Positions 10,101 to 18,618 of a stretch of 64,000 nt of DNA are shown in pieces (the first letter of the stretch is position 1; the number at the start of each line of letters is the position of its first letter). This stretch comes from Flavobacterium suaedae (lineage in GTDB: Bacteria; Bacteroidota; Bacteroidia; Flavobacteriales; Flavobacteriaceae): NCBI RefSeq assembly GCF_014642915.1, contig NZ_BMJE01000002.1, forward strand, positions 372,001 through 436,000, written 5' to 3'. A program made the translations under genes and the position numbers. The notes under the pieces were generated by a model that was not told the origin of the DNA, made no database searches, and saw only the letters and a list, made by a program, of their open reading frames with translations.

Positions 10101-13100
10101 ATAGGCCCAAGTTCATCACTAACAATACCTTTAAGTATAAAGTCACTATCGCCTAGTGGTATACTGTCATAATTTATATCATTATAGTAATAATGTATAC
10201 TGTTATTACTAATGTCAAAACCATAATTATTTAATTTTTCACTGGTAAAGTTAGCATTGTAGTATTTTTTATAATCCTTAAAACTACTTTTGTTCCCCCC
10301 AGTGTTTACGTGTTTATATGGCATATTATTATAACTGTATATTCTATCATGGTCTTCTTTCAAAGGATTCCAGTAACTTCTGTAATTAGCAATATAATCT
10401 ATAGAAGTGTCGTACATTGAGGCTAATACCTCCATAGGAATATTAGCATCGTTTTTTATAGTAAAAGACCAAGTTTCTTCTTTACCGGGTTGTAATTTGT
10501 CTTTAATTACAGTGGTAATAAATTTAAAGGGATCTTTTAATGGAGCTATTTCTTTTGAAAAAGAAAACTCTTTATGTTCGTTTTCCCAAACGTAATCTAT
10601 ACTGATTTCTACCTGTCCTTTACCCTTCTTGTCTATAGGTAACTTTACTGTATTTAAACCGTTATTAACCTTATGGATTTTTGAATAAACAATTTCATTC
10701 AAATACATCATTCGTATGCTTACATATAGTTTTGGTATAGGTGTGTACAATTCAAGAGCTATATAGCCATCTTCTTTAAAGTTAGTGTTAGTTGTTTTGT
10801 ATTCTATGACTTTAAGGTCTGAAAATTTAGTTTCTCTGAAACTAAATTTAGCAGAATTTTTAGCTATATAACCCAAAGAGTCCTTTGTTTTTACCTGTAC
10901 CATATAGTTGCCGGTTTCCCAATCTTTAAAATTTAATATTACAGGAGTATTCTCTTTTACAATTAATGAATCGGAATAAACCAGTTCTTCATCGTCTGGG
11001 TTACCATCAGGAGAGCTATATGATAAATGAGGGAAGTTTTCTATAAAAACATTTTTTGCGATAGATTGTATTTCCGGCGTTCCCCATGGTCTACTTCTTA
11101 GCAACCTGTTTTCGAGGTTTTTTAGGTTATATATTTTTACTTTACACATTACAGGTTCAATCCCATAATTGTTATTACGGGCAGTAATGTTAATAGGTAA
11201 ATTATTCTCAGTATTACCAAAGTAATTTGATTGCGCATTAACACTTAGACTAATAGTTTGGTAACCTGCATATACAGTTTTTGAACATTCATGAGTTTCT
11301 CCACTAATGTCAGTAATGGTAGCATTTACGCGATAATTAAGTTTAGAGGGGTTGTTGTCATTTGTTTCTAAATCTTTCGGAGGTGTTGCTGTAAAGCTAA
11401 TTTTAAAGTTACCATTTATGTCAGTGGTTGTTTCTCCTTCTTTACTGTAATAAGTATCATATTCATAGTTATTTCCTTTAATGAAATAAGAAACCTTTGC
11501 TCCTGTAACGGGTGCTCCGTTATATGTTACAGCTTTACCGGAAACAGTAACAGAGTCATTCACTCTGACAGCTTTTTTAAAAGATTCAAAATTAACCTCA
11601 AAAGAGGGGCGTTTATATTCTTCTACTCCAAATGATATATCAGTTTCATCAAAGTAGAAATAGTCATTATCCCAGTATTCATCGTCTTTGTCTCCAATTT
11701 CTGAAGTCTCTAATACTGATATTGTAAATTCTCCGGGCATTTCATTTTTTGGGATTAAAAATTCTCCCGAAAACGAACCAAATTCATTTGTTGTGAAACT
11801 CATTGTTTTTATAACATCATAATTATCATTCTCTATTTCTACATCTACAGTCAAGTTTGGTATTGTTTTATAAATACCGTTAGTTTCAGCTATAACTATC
11901 CCTTTAAAGTACACTGTTTGCCCCGGTCTGTATATCGGTCTGTCTAAAAATATTTTAGTTTCAGCATTAATATCATTTTTGTCATCATCGTCATCATTTA
12001 TATACTTATAAGACGTTGTAACATAGGTTCGTGTAGTAAGTGTATCACCTTTAAAAATAATTGTAGTTTCTTCAGTTCCGTATACAGTGTCTTTTAATGC
12101 AATTTTACCATTTCGGTCTGTATAAAAGTTCTCATTCTTACGAGTTATTTTTGCCCGTTTAACAGGCTTCCCTATACTACGATCTAAAATATGAAGGAGG
12201 TTTTTGTAATCATTTGTATCTTCAGAAATAGCGGTTATATTGGATGCCTGAATAATGCTGAAAGTATCATATTTATCTGCTTCACTGGAGTTATCGGCAG
12301 ATTGAATATGAAGTAGATAAACACCCTTTTTTAATTTAGGTAATATAATTTCAGTTTCATATTCAAAATATCCATAATCAGTAGGTGTTGTGTAAAGCTG
12401 TTCGGTAACAGGTTTACGTGATTTAATTATTTCTTTATAATAACGATAATATGGAGTATCCTTTATCGTGTCAGTAAAGTATACCGGATAGGCAGAAATT
12501 TTAAATGATTTTACATTTCTATACTTAACTTTAGCCAAAATACTTCTTTCGGGTATTACATAGCTTTCAGTAGTCAGTTGTATTTCTTTTAATGTGATGT
12601 GGTGTTTTAAGTTTTCAGCTTGTGTGGTAATGTCATTGTATTTACAGTTTTTTATAATGTAGTTGCAGTTTGCAACAGCTTTTATAAAATAGTCCTTATT
12701 ACTCCCTTTATTTGCTAAATCATAATATAACTCAGCTTGAACAAGTTTGGCACGATATGTATAGTAATTTTCTTTTAGCCATGTATTTATATAATCAGTA
12801 ATAGTTTTAAGGTAAACTTCATTTAAATTGGCATGATGTTCTTTTCTGAAAAACTCAAGTCTTCTTAAAACAGCTCTTTGCAGGCTGGTAGTGTCTTTTT
12901 TGCTTTTATATAAACTTTCTAGTTGCTGTAATAAAACTATTTTTTTATTAAAGGGGCTAAGAGTATCATTAGGAGTGTATTTTAAAAAATCAGCAGTTTT
13001 ACTATATAGCAGAGAGTTCTTTTCGTCGTAGTTGTAATAACTACCTTCATTTCCTAATAAAGAGATATAGCGTTCTACTAAAAAGTCATATAGAGATCTC

Positions 13101-13648
13101 TTTTCTTCTGTGTAGTTATAAATAGAGTTTATAACTTCATTGTAGTTGCTTAAAGGAGTATTATACAATATACTTTGCTGTGCTACACTACTGTCATAAG
13201 CAGCTTTTATTTCTGTTATAAAATTATCACGACTCCATTCAAAGATGTTCTCAGGAGTAGCATTCTTCAAAGTAGTCATTTTGTATATTTTATATTTTCG
13301 GTCATTATAAATAACCCCAAGATTTTCAGCATAAATGCTTTGTAAAAGCGCCTTAGTAGGAATGCTTACATTTTGTTGCTCTTCAAGTAACTTTTGCAGT
13401 ATTAATTGTTTAGAGTTTTCTTCAAGAGTTAGAGAATATTTTGAAAGAAAGAAAAACGTTTTAATTAGTTGAGGTTCGTTATTGTTTTTCTTGGCTAAAG
13501 CATATATTTTTTCAACTTGTTCTTTAGCAGGTTTAACTCTGCCTACTTTTTCGTATTCACTAACTTTTTTCCATTCAGACGAATAATTTTGAGCAAAAGC
13601 AGAGGTACAGCAAAATAGAAATGCTGTAAAATAAAGTAATAATTTCAT
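7166..13648 (-). CDS. Alpha-2-macroglobulin family protein with inserted carboxypeptidase-regulatory and TonB plug domains
   Basis: The 2160-residue protein has a type I signal peptide (residues 1-19, cleavage after AFA). Residues 20-370 are a helical region. MG-type beta domains follow, including the MG2 hallmark FLDRPIYRPGQTVYFKG near 565. At about 1170-1245 there is a CarboxypepD_reg-like domain (GIVSDELGPIPGVSIFNK). At about 1250-1370 there is a SusC-like plug (SLQGQVAGLSIATGSGQPG, LRGVGNINGN, PLFIVDGIPVD, ILKDDAATAIYGNRGANGV). The A2M domain then resumes (about 1390-1490, WKMRLFAHNKK), followed by the thioester motif C1617-S-E-Q1620 and an alpha-helical domain. Bacterial macroglobulins trap proteases through the thioester; the motif is intact. 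There is no TonB box or 22-strand barrel, so this is not a transporter. The insert lies where the bait region is expected. It is a lone gene on its strand. Confidence 0.88.
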   Translation of the reverse strand: MKLLLYFTAFLFCCTSAFAQNYSSEWKKVSEYEKVGRVKPAKEQVEKIYALAKKNNNEPQLIKTFFFLSKYSLTLEENSKQLILQKLLEEQQNVSIPTKALLQSIYAENLGVIYNDRKYKIYKMTTLKNATPENIFEWSRDNFITEIKAAYDSSVAQQSILYNTPLSNYNEVINSIYNYTEEKRSLYDFLVERYISLLGNEGSYYNYDEKNSLLYSKTADFLKYTPNDTLSPFNKKIVLLQQLESLYKSKKDTTSLQRAVLRRLEFFRKEHHANLNEVYLKTITDYINTWLKENYYTYRAKLVQAELYYDLANKGSNKDYFIKAVANCNYIIKNCKYNDITTQAENLKHHITLKEIQLTTESYVIPERSILAKVKYRNVKSFKISAYPVYFTDTIKDTPYYRYYKEIIKSRKPVTEQLYTTPTDYGYFEYETEIILPKLKKGVYLLHIQSADNSSEADKYDTFSIIQASNITAISEDTNDYKNLLHILDRSIGKPVKRAKITRKNENFYTDRNGKIALKDTVYGTEETTIIFKGDTLTTRTYVTTSYKYINDDDDDKNDINAETKIFLDRPIYRPGQTVYFKGIVIAETNGIYKTIPNLTVDVEIENDNYDVIKTMSFTTNEFGSFSGEFLIPKNEMPGEFTISVLETSEIGDKDDEYWDNDYFYFDETDISFGVEEYKRPSFEVNFESFKKAVRVNDSVTVSGKAVTYNGAPVTGAKVSYFIKGNNYEYDTYYSKEGETTTDINGNFKISFTATPPKDLETNDNNPSKLNYRVNATITDISGETHECSKTVYAGYQTISLSVNAQSNYFGNTENNLPINITARNNNYGIEPVMCKVKIYNLKNLENRLLRSRPWGTPEIQSIAKNVFIENFPHLSYSSPDGNPDDEELVYSDSLIVKENTPVILNFKDWETGNYMVQVKTKDSLGYIAKNSAKFSFRETKFSDLKVIEYKTTNTNFKEDGYIALELYTPIPKLYVSIRMMYLNEIVYSKIHKVNNGLNTVKLPIDKKGKGQVEISIDYVWENEHKEFSFSKEIAPLKDPFKFITTVIKDKLQPGKEETWSFTIKNDANIPMEVLASMYDTSIDYIANYRSYWNPLKEDHDRIYSYNNMPYKHVNTGGNKSSFKDYKKYYNANFTSEKLNNYGFDISNNSIHYYYNDINYDSIPLGDSDFILKGIVSDELGPIPGVSIFNKTTSISVQTDIDGQFGIPASAGDIIETSFVGFESHITKVADENPLKIGLKESSMRLEGVVVDKYRSVTPVTSAAAMTTVSIEDRTGASLIQSLQGQVAGLSIATGSGQPGSESTIILRGVGNINGNVQPLFIVDGIPVDEDGFRSISTNDIAGYSILKDDAATAIYGNRGANGVIIITTTKGIQEEMNELEKVKTRKNLKETAFFLPNLRTDNEGNLSFSFTSPEALSVWKMRLFAHNKKAESGYFEYTTYTQKDLMIMPNMPRFLREGDEITLIAKVTNTTPIEKIGSAMLELYDATTMQPIEATAFKAEKVQRFSITPKGNSTVSWTIKAPLGIQAIQYKIVAKSGDFSDGEESIIPVLTNRELVTESIPLWVKGEFTKEYTLENLKNNTSSTLVHHGITLEYTSNPTWIALQSLPYLMEFEHECSEQTFSRYYANTIATHIVESNPEIAKVFEEWHKQGKSFNKLEQNEELKSIIMTESPWMLDNLSEQEKKNRIAMLFDLDRVKTESTLTLNKLDEKQLTDGAFPWFEGGEGNEFITRHIIAGFGHLKKMGAIKDTTNNSIYHTIKPSIKYLDSKFEERYKLYRKKDKLTVSSSVLHYLYARSFHREMHPLTPDTKKIIDKYLAIIEKKWLEYSLYEKGLSALVLYRFEREKTANNIVQSLRDTAVLNQEKGMYWKNNTSGWYWYNSPVETQALLIEAFAEIDSTDVESIDAMKAWLIKNKQNKNWSTTKSTADAVYALLSSGTNWLSIENNTDIDFGDKETFTKKLEEAKTEAGTGYIKLRWNKDEVTKNLSTITIKNNNKVPGYGGLYWQYFEDSDKVNQAQEGIMNIKRELYIKTRSSEGNKLEKIAPENPMKIGDLVTIRIVLNIKEDMEYVHLKDVRAAGFEPVNTISGHKNQNGLYYYNTTRDAATHFFFDRIEKGIYVLEYDVRVNNAGEFSNGISTIQSMYAPEFAGHSEGMRVITKP

Positions 13649-13721
13649 GTTTGTAGGTTTGGTGCAACAATATACTGAAATTTGTTTTCTGTAAGGTTTA
13701 GCATCTGTATAATCATTTTAT

Positions 13722-13729
13722 TATTTTTG
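13722..13729 (+). promoter_or_regulatory. possible -7 element upstream of mpl
   Basis: TATTTTTG fits TAnnTTTG and lies 83 bp before the mpl ATG. No matching -33 TTG is seen, and the surrounding bases are T-rich, so a chance match is possible. Confidence 0.3.
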
Positions 13730-13812
13730 ATTTTTAATACAGCCCTTTATTAAGTAGAGTTTATTTTTACGTATAAAGATGGAAACCTTCATTTAATTTT
13801 TTACAAGAAATA

Positions 13813-15171
13813 ATGCATATACATTTTATAGCAATAGGCGGTGCAGCTATGCACAATTTAGCATTAGCGCTTCATGAAAAAGGATATAAAGTAACTGGTA
13901 GTGATGATGCCATATTTGAGCCAAGCAAAAGTAGACTGGACAAAAAAGGACTATTGCCAAATGAAATGGGCTGGTTTCCTGAAAAAATTACTACTGATAT
14001 TGATGCTGTAATACTGGGTATGCATGCAAAACCTGATAATGCCGAATTATTAAAAGCACAGGAGTTAGGCTTAAAAATATATTCGTATCCTGAATTTTTA
14101 TACGAGCAATCTAAAGGGAAAACACGTGTAGTAATAGGGGGCTCTCACGGTAAAACCACTATTACCAGTATGATATTGCATGTAATGCATTACCATAATA
14201 TAGAGGTAGACTACATGGTAGGCGCACAACTGGAAGGTTTTGATACAATGGTACACCTTACCGAAGAAAATGATTTTATAGTACTGGAAGGTGATGAGTA
14301 TCTTTCATCACCTATAGATCGCAGACCGAAGTTCCATTTATACCAGCCTAATATTGCGTTGTTAAGCGGTATTGCATGGGATCATATAAATGTGTTTCCC
14401 ACTTATGAAAACTATGTGGAGCAATTTGAAATCTTTATTCAGCAGATAACCAATGGTGGTATATTGGTGTATAATGAAGATGATGCTGAGGTAAAGAGAG
14501 TAGTAGAAGCGTCAACTAACCCGATACGCAAAATACCATACAATACCCCTGAATATACAGTAGAAGATGGTACTACTTATTTAGAAACTCCTGATGGTGC
14601 TATGCCTATAGAGATATTCGGAGAACATAATCTGAATAACTTGGCAGGAGCTAAATGGATATGCCAAAATATGGGTGTTGACGAAGCTGATTTCTACGAA
14701 GCCATAGCAACTTTTAAAGGTGCAAGTAAACGTTTAGAAAAAATAGCAGAGAGTGATAAAAATGTAATTTATAAAGATTTTGCGCACTCACCAAGTAAGG
14801 TGGCTGCTACGACCAAAGCAGTAAAAGACCAATACCCTGACAAGACTTTAATAGCGTGTTTAGAACTACATACCTATAGTAGCTTAAATGCAGAGTTTTT
14901 AAAGCAGTATGAAGGCGCCTTAGACAGTGCAGATGTAGCAATTGTATTCTACTCGCCGGATGCTGTTAAAATAAAACAACTTGACCAGGTAACACAAGAA
15001 CAAATAGCAAACGCCTTTAAACGTGATGATTTAATTATTTATACCAATCCTGCTGCGTTTAAAGAGTATTTATTCCATTTAAAATATGATACTAAAGGAA
15101 CTGCTTTATTATTGATGAGTTCCGGTAATTATGGAGGATTAAACTTTGATGAACTTAAAAGTATAATTTAA
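13813..15171 (+). CDS. mpl: UDP-N-acetylmuramate:L-alanyl-gamma-D-glutamyl-meso-diaminopimelate ligase
   Basis: The 452-residue Mur-ligase family enzyme joins recycled murein tripeptide to UDP-MurNAc in peptidoglycan recycling. It shows an N-terminal Rossmann segment (IHFIAIGGAAMHNLALAL), the ATP loop GGSHGKTT (109-116), the Mpl-type segment LEGDEYLSSPIDRRPKF and GIAWDHINVFPTYENY in the central domain. The N-terminal HFIAIGGAAMHNLA is Mpl-like rather than MurC-like. It is transcribed away from the macroglobulin gene and ends 2 bp before the convergent DUF1287 gene. Confidence 0.93.
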   Translation: MHIHFIAIGGAAMHNLALALHEKGYKVTGSDDAIFEPSKSRLDKKGLLPNEMGWFPEKITTDIDAVILGMHAKPDNAELLKAQELGLKIYSYPEFLYEQSKGKTRVVIGGSHGKTTITSMILHVMHYHNIEVDYMVGAQLEGFDTMVHLTEENDFIVLEGDEYLSSPIDRRPKFHLYQPNIALLSGIAWDHINVFPTYENYVEQFEIFIQQITNGGILVYNEDDAEVKRVVEASTNPIRKIPYNTPEYTVEDGTTYLETPDGAMPIEIFGEHNLNNLAGAKWICQNMGVDEADFYEAIATFKGASKRLEKIAESDKNVIYKDFAHSPSKVAATTKAVKDQYPDKTLIACLELHTYSSLNAEFLKQYEGALDSADVAIVFYSPDAVKIKQLDQVTQEQIANAFKRDDLIIYTNPAAFKEYLFHLKYDTKGTALLLMSSGNYGGLNFDELKSII

Positions 15172-15173
15172 TA

Positions 15174-15749
15174 TTACTTTGTTGGGTTATACCTGTAATG
15201 TCCTGATATGTTATAGTTAAAAAGGCAGTCTTCCAGTTCTTGCCCTCTGCCTATATTATGTACGATCATATAGCGTTTACCATCTGCTGATTTTCTGTTT
15301 ACTACAATACCAATGTGAGGCAGGCTAGGCGTAAGCATCCATGTAACAAGGTCTCCCGGTTTGTAATCATCAGCATTTTTGGTAACAGGTAATGAAGTAC
15401 CCTTTCGCGTAAAAAACACCTGTAAGTTAGGTACACGCCTATGGTCTATATTCGTATCAGTTGATTTTAAACCCCAGGTTTTCGGATATTTAGAAAAGTT
15501 AGCTTTCATATCCTCGTGTACCTCTTTTTGTAAATCAATCCCGAGTTTCCTGTAAGCCCGTATTACTACATCGGTACATACGCCAATATTTTTAGGTACA
15601 TCGCCATTCGGGTAAGGAATTTGCCTGTAGCTACCGTCATACACAACATGATCTTTGGTGAGTGACAGCGCAGCATTAGAAAGCTGTAGCGAGAAAGTAT
15701 CCTGAGTATAAAAAGTTAAAAAGAACAGAACAGATAGAATTGCTTTCAT
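15174..15749 (-). CDS. DUF1287 domain secreted protein
   Basis: The 191-residue protein begins with a hydrophobic signal-like segment (MKAILSVLFFLTFYTQ). The rest matches the DUF1287 family: GVCTDVVIRAYRKLGIDL, HRRVPNLQVFF, YKPGDLVTWML and PHIGIVVN. The Cys and two His within these motifs resemble an NlpC/P60-like papain-fold arrangement, which would suit a cell-wall or amide hydrolase, but the function of this family is not established. It is convergent with mpl and divergent from radC. Confidence 0.82.
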   Translation of the reverse strand: MKAILSVLFFLTFYTQDTFSLQLSNAALSLTKDHVVYDGSYRQIPYPNGDVPKNIGVCTDVVIRAYRKLGIDLQKEVHEDMKANFSKYPKTWGLKSTDTNIDHRRVPNLQVFFTRKGTSLPVTKNADDYKPGDLVTWMLTPSLPHIGIVVNRKSADGKRYMIVHNIGRGQELEDCLFNYNISGHYRYNPTK

Positions 15750-15844
15750 AATAAGTTGGTTTGTAAATAAAACGTAATCATTTTATTTGTAGTATAAATC
15801 TGGTTTTTAATTATTTATATTCGCAAGCCATATCCCGCTATAAA

Positions 15845-16543
15845 ATGGAAGAACTACAAAGCCCTTTTTCTATAAAACACTGGGCAGAGGATGATAAACC
15901 TCGCGAAAAACTAATGCTAAAAGGTAAAGCTGCTCTTAGCGATGCAGAACTTATAGCAATATTAATCGGTTCGGGTAGCCGTAATGAAAGTGCAGTAGAC
16001 TTAAGCAAGCGAATATTAGCAAGTGTAGACAATAACCTTACAGCATTAGGTAAGCTATCGTTACAACAATTAATGCAGTTTAAAGGTATAGGCGAAGCCA
16101 AAGCCATAACTATTGCTGCTGCCATGGAACTCGGGCGCAGACGCAGGGATGAAGAAGGACCGGACTTAAAACAAATAACTTCAAGCCGCACTGCTTTTGA
16201 AGTAATGCATCCAATAATTGGGGAGTTGCTGCATGAAGAGTTTTGGGTTATTTTCCTTAATAATTCCAATAAAATAGTTTATAAATCGCAACTTAGTAAA
16301 GGTGGTATTACAGGTACAGTGGTAGATGTTCGGATTGTATATAAAATGGCTTTAGAGCATAATGCAGTAGCTGTTATATTGGCTCATAACCATCCTTCGG
16401 GTACATTAAAGCCTAGTGAGCAGGATAAGCAAATAACACAGCAATTAAAAGTAGCAGGACATGCACTGGATATAAAAGTTTTGGATCACTTAATTATTAC
16501 CGAAAAAAGCTATTACAGTTTTGTTGATGAAGGTATTTTATAA
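15845..16543 (+). CDS. radC: RadC-like JAB/MPN domain protein
   Basis: The 232-residue protein has an N-terminal helix-hairpin-helix part (LMQFKGIGEAKAITI, about 76-90) and a C-terminal JAB1/MPN metalloprotease-like domain. The JAMM metal motif is intact: H181-N-H183-PSG, Ser191 and Asp194. RadC was once linked to DNA repair, but its role is unsettled. The frame ends 45 bp before the ABC transporter gene. Confidence 0.92.
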   Translation: MEELQSPFSIKHWAEDDKPREKLMLKGKAALSDAELIAILIGSGSRNESAVDLSKRILASVDNNLTALGKLSLQQLMQFKGIGEAKAITIAAAMELGRRRRDEEGPDLKQITSSRTAFEVMHPIIGELLHEEFWVIFLNNSNKIVYKSQLSKGGITGTVVDVRIVYKMALEHNAVAVILAHNHPSGTLKPSEQDKQITQQLKVAGHALDIKVLDHLIITEKSYYSFVDEGIL

Positions 16544-16549
16544 GCCCTG

Positions 16550-16557
16550 TATTTTCG
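16550..16557 (+). promoter_or_regulatory. possible promoter of the ABC/FtsX/DUF3299 operon
   Basis: TATTTTCG (one base off TAnnTTTG) lies 32 bp before the ABC start, with a TTG at 16524-16526 and 23 bp spacing. The -33 element would fall inside the end of radC. Confidence 0.35.
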
Positions 16558-16588
16558 TTAACTTGCATGGCATATAAAAGTTTACTTT

Positions 16589-17218
16589 ATGATAAGTACA
16601 AAAAATGTTCACTTTTCCTATGGCAAAGGGACAGATTTTAATTTCCCTGATGTTACTGTTGATGGTGGCGACACACTTTTAGTAACAGGAGGGTCAGGAA
16701 AAGGAAAAACAACACTATTACACCTGCTGGGTGGTTTACTGAAACCCCAGTCAGGAGAAATAAATATAGAAGGAACTAATATTGCTACACTACCAAGTGG
16801 TAAGCAGGATAGTTTCAGGGGTAAAAATATAGGGCTTGTATTGCAGCAGGCATACTTTGTAGAGTCACTAACTGTTGAAGAAAATGTAGTTTTAGCTTCT
16901 TGGCTGGCTACAGGAAAAAAAGCTCCGCAAAAAGCTAAAGACTTATTGGAGCAGTTAGGGCTTAAAGACCAACTGCATAAATTACCATCGCAGCTAAGTA
17001 TAGGGCAGCAGCAACGTGTGTCTATAGCACGAGCTTTGATAAATGAGCCTAAACTACTTTTGGCTGATGAACCTACCTCTAGCCTTGATGATGAAAATGC
17101 TTTTACGGTTGCAGATATGCTTTCTTCTTTGGCAAAGCAATTTGGTACTGCATTAATAATAGTAACGCACGACCAAAGACTTAAAGACCGTTTTCCTAAC
17201 CAAATTAACTTGACATGA
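16589..17218 (+). CDS. ABC transporter ATP-binding protein, LolD/MacB type
   Basis: The 209-residue ATPase has Walker A GGSGKGKTT (34-42), the Q-loop region LVLQQAYF, signature LSIGQ (136-140), Walker B LLLADEPTSSLDD (156-168) and H-loop VTHDQ. It belongs to the MacB/LolD/FtsE class that works with FtsX-type permeases. Its stop overlaps the next start in ATGA (17215-17218), a strong sign of translational coupling to the His-rich permease. The cargo is not known. Confidence 0.92.
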   Translation: MISTKNVHFSYGKGTDFNFPDVTVDGGDTLLVTGGSGKGKTTLLHLLGGLLKPQSGEINIEGTNIATLPSGKQDSFRGKNIGLVLQQAYFVESLTVEENVVLASWLATGKKAPQKAKDLLEQLGLKDQLHKLPSQLSIGQQQRVSIARALINEPKLLLADEPTSSLDDENAFTVADMLSSLAKQFGTALIIVTHDQRLKDRFPNQINLT

Positions 17219-18618
17219 TAACAAAAATAGCTTGGAGAAATATTTGGTTTAAACCACTTAATACACTGCTTAGTATTATACTCCTTACAGCAAGTGTGGC
17301 GATAATTACATTGTTGATATTATTACAAGAGCAGTTTGAAAAGAAATTTGAAAGTAATGTAGAGGGGATTGACTTAGTGCTTGGTGCACAAGGTAGTCCG
17401 TTACAACTTATACTTTCATCAGTATATCAGGTAGATGCACCTACGGGAAATATTAATTATGCCGAAGCAAAACAGTGGATGGATAACCCATTTGTAGAAA
17501 CGGCTATTCCATTAGCTTTTGGGGATAATTATAAGGGGTATCGTATTGTTGGTACTACAAAGGATTACTTAGATAAGTATGATGCACAACTAAAAGAAGG
17601 CAAAGTATTTAAGCAGAATTTTGAAGTTGTAGTGGGTAGTACTGTAGCCAAAAAAATGCAACTGAAACTGGGAGATAAATTTTATGGTTCGCATGGCGAT
17701 AGTGAAGAGGGAGAAGTACATAAAGACCATGCTTATATAGTAACAGGTATTGCAGATGAAACAGGTAAAGTAATTGATAACCTTATTTTGTGTAATATAC
17801 CTAGCGTTTGGGCAATGCACGACCACAGCCACGGGCATGAACATGATGGTGAAGCGCATGAGCATGAAGGGCACGACCACGACCATAATCATGGAGAAGA
17901 AGCTCATAACCACGATGAAGAGCATAATCATGAAGGAGATGTTCACGAACATGAGGAGCATGAACACAGTGATGCGGATAACCACAGCCATGAAGATGCA
18001 CATGAGCATCATGACCATGACGAAGCAGCACATAATCATGAACATGATGAAACACATATAAGTGAAGAAGGTAAAGAGATAACAGCGGTTTTATTAAAAA
18101 TGAGAAACAAACCGGCTATACTTTCCTGGCAAATGATAATACCAATGAATACTAAAATGCAGGCAGCATCTCCGGGTAAAGAAATAAACCGCTTATTTGG
18201 GTTGTTTGGTATTGGGCTGGATGCATTACGCTACCTTGCTTATGGTATAATGCTGATTTCAGGTATTAGTATTTTTATAGCATTATTCAATACACTTAAA
18301 GAAAGAAAGTACGAATTTGCTTTATTGCGGGTTAATGGTGCAAGCCGTTTCCAGTTACTTTCATTGGTACTTATAGAGAGTTTACTTTTATGCATAACAG
18401 GCTTCCTGTTTGGAACGATTGTTGGAAGAATAGCATTGGTATTAATTTCAGGTTCATCGCAAGAAGAATTTAAAATGTCATTTAACCCACTGGAATTTGT
18501 TTGGGATAAAGAAGGCTACCTGTTGTTGCTTACTATACTGGTAGGTATAGTAGCAGCATTAATACCAGCAATAAAAGCATATAGTTTAAACATATCAAAA
18601 ACATTAGCAAATGCGTAA
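17215..18618 (+). CDS. FtsX-like ABC permease with a His-rich extracytoplasmic segment
   Basis: The 467-residue permease has one N-terminal membrane segment (NTLLSIILLTASVAIITLLILL), a large extracytoplasmic domain and three C-terminal segments with the FtsX consensus (LKERKYEFALLRVNGAS, about 360-377). Residues 202-281 contain 29 histidines among 80 residues, alternating with Asp and Glu (HDHSHGHEHDG and similar). Such stretches bind zinc, nickel or similar ions in ZIP, CDF and Zn-chaperone proteins, so a role in metal handling is inferred. The segment sits inside the periplasmic loop. The gene overlaps the ATPase by 4 bp and the following gene by 8 bp. Confidence 0.9.
   Translation: MITKIAWRNIWFKPLNTLLSIILLTASVAIITLLILLQEQFEKKFESNVEGIDLVLGAQGSPLQLILSSVYQVDAPTGNINYAEAKQWMDNPFVETAIPLAFGDNYKGYRIVGTTKDYLDKYDAQLKEGKVFKQNFEVVVGSTVAKKMQLKLGDKFYGSHGDSEEGEVHKDHAYIVTGIADETGKVIDNLILCNIPSVWAMHDHSHGHEHDGEAHEHEGHDHDHNHGEEAHNHDEEHNHEGDVHEHEEHEHSDADNHSHEDAHEHHDHDEAAHNHEHDETHISEEGKEITAVLLKMRNKPAILSWQMIIPMNTKMQAASPGKEINRLFGLFGIGLDALRYLAYGIMLISGISIFIALFNTLKERKYEFALLRVNGASRFQLLSLVLIESLLLCITGFLFGTIVGRIALVLISGSSQEEFKMSFNPLEFVWDKEGYLLLLTILVGIVAALIPAIKAYSLNISKTLANA

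Noticed and set aside
7166..13648. Macroglobulin gene as a TonB-dependent transporter
   Set aside because: The plug is present, but no C-terminal barrel of the SusC or TonB-receptor type follows; macroglobulin domains and a thioester motif flank it.
15838..16269. 143-codon minus-strand frame opposite radC
   Set aside because: radC is fully supported by its motifs; the antisense frame has no features.
17590..18061. Three frames rich in Met, His or Ile around the His-rich loop
   Set aside because: They are by-products of the CAT/CAC repeats of the permease gene read in other frames.
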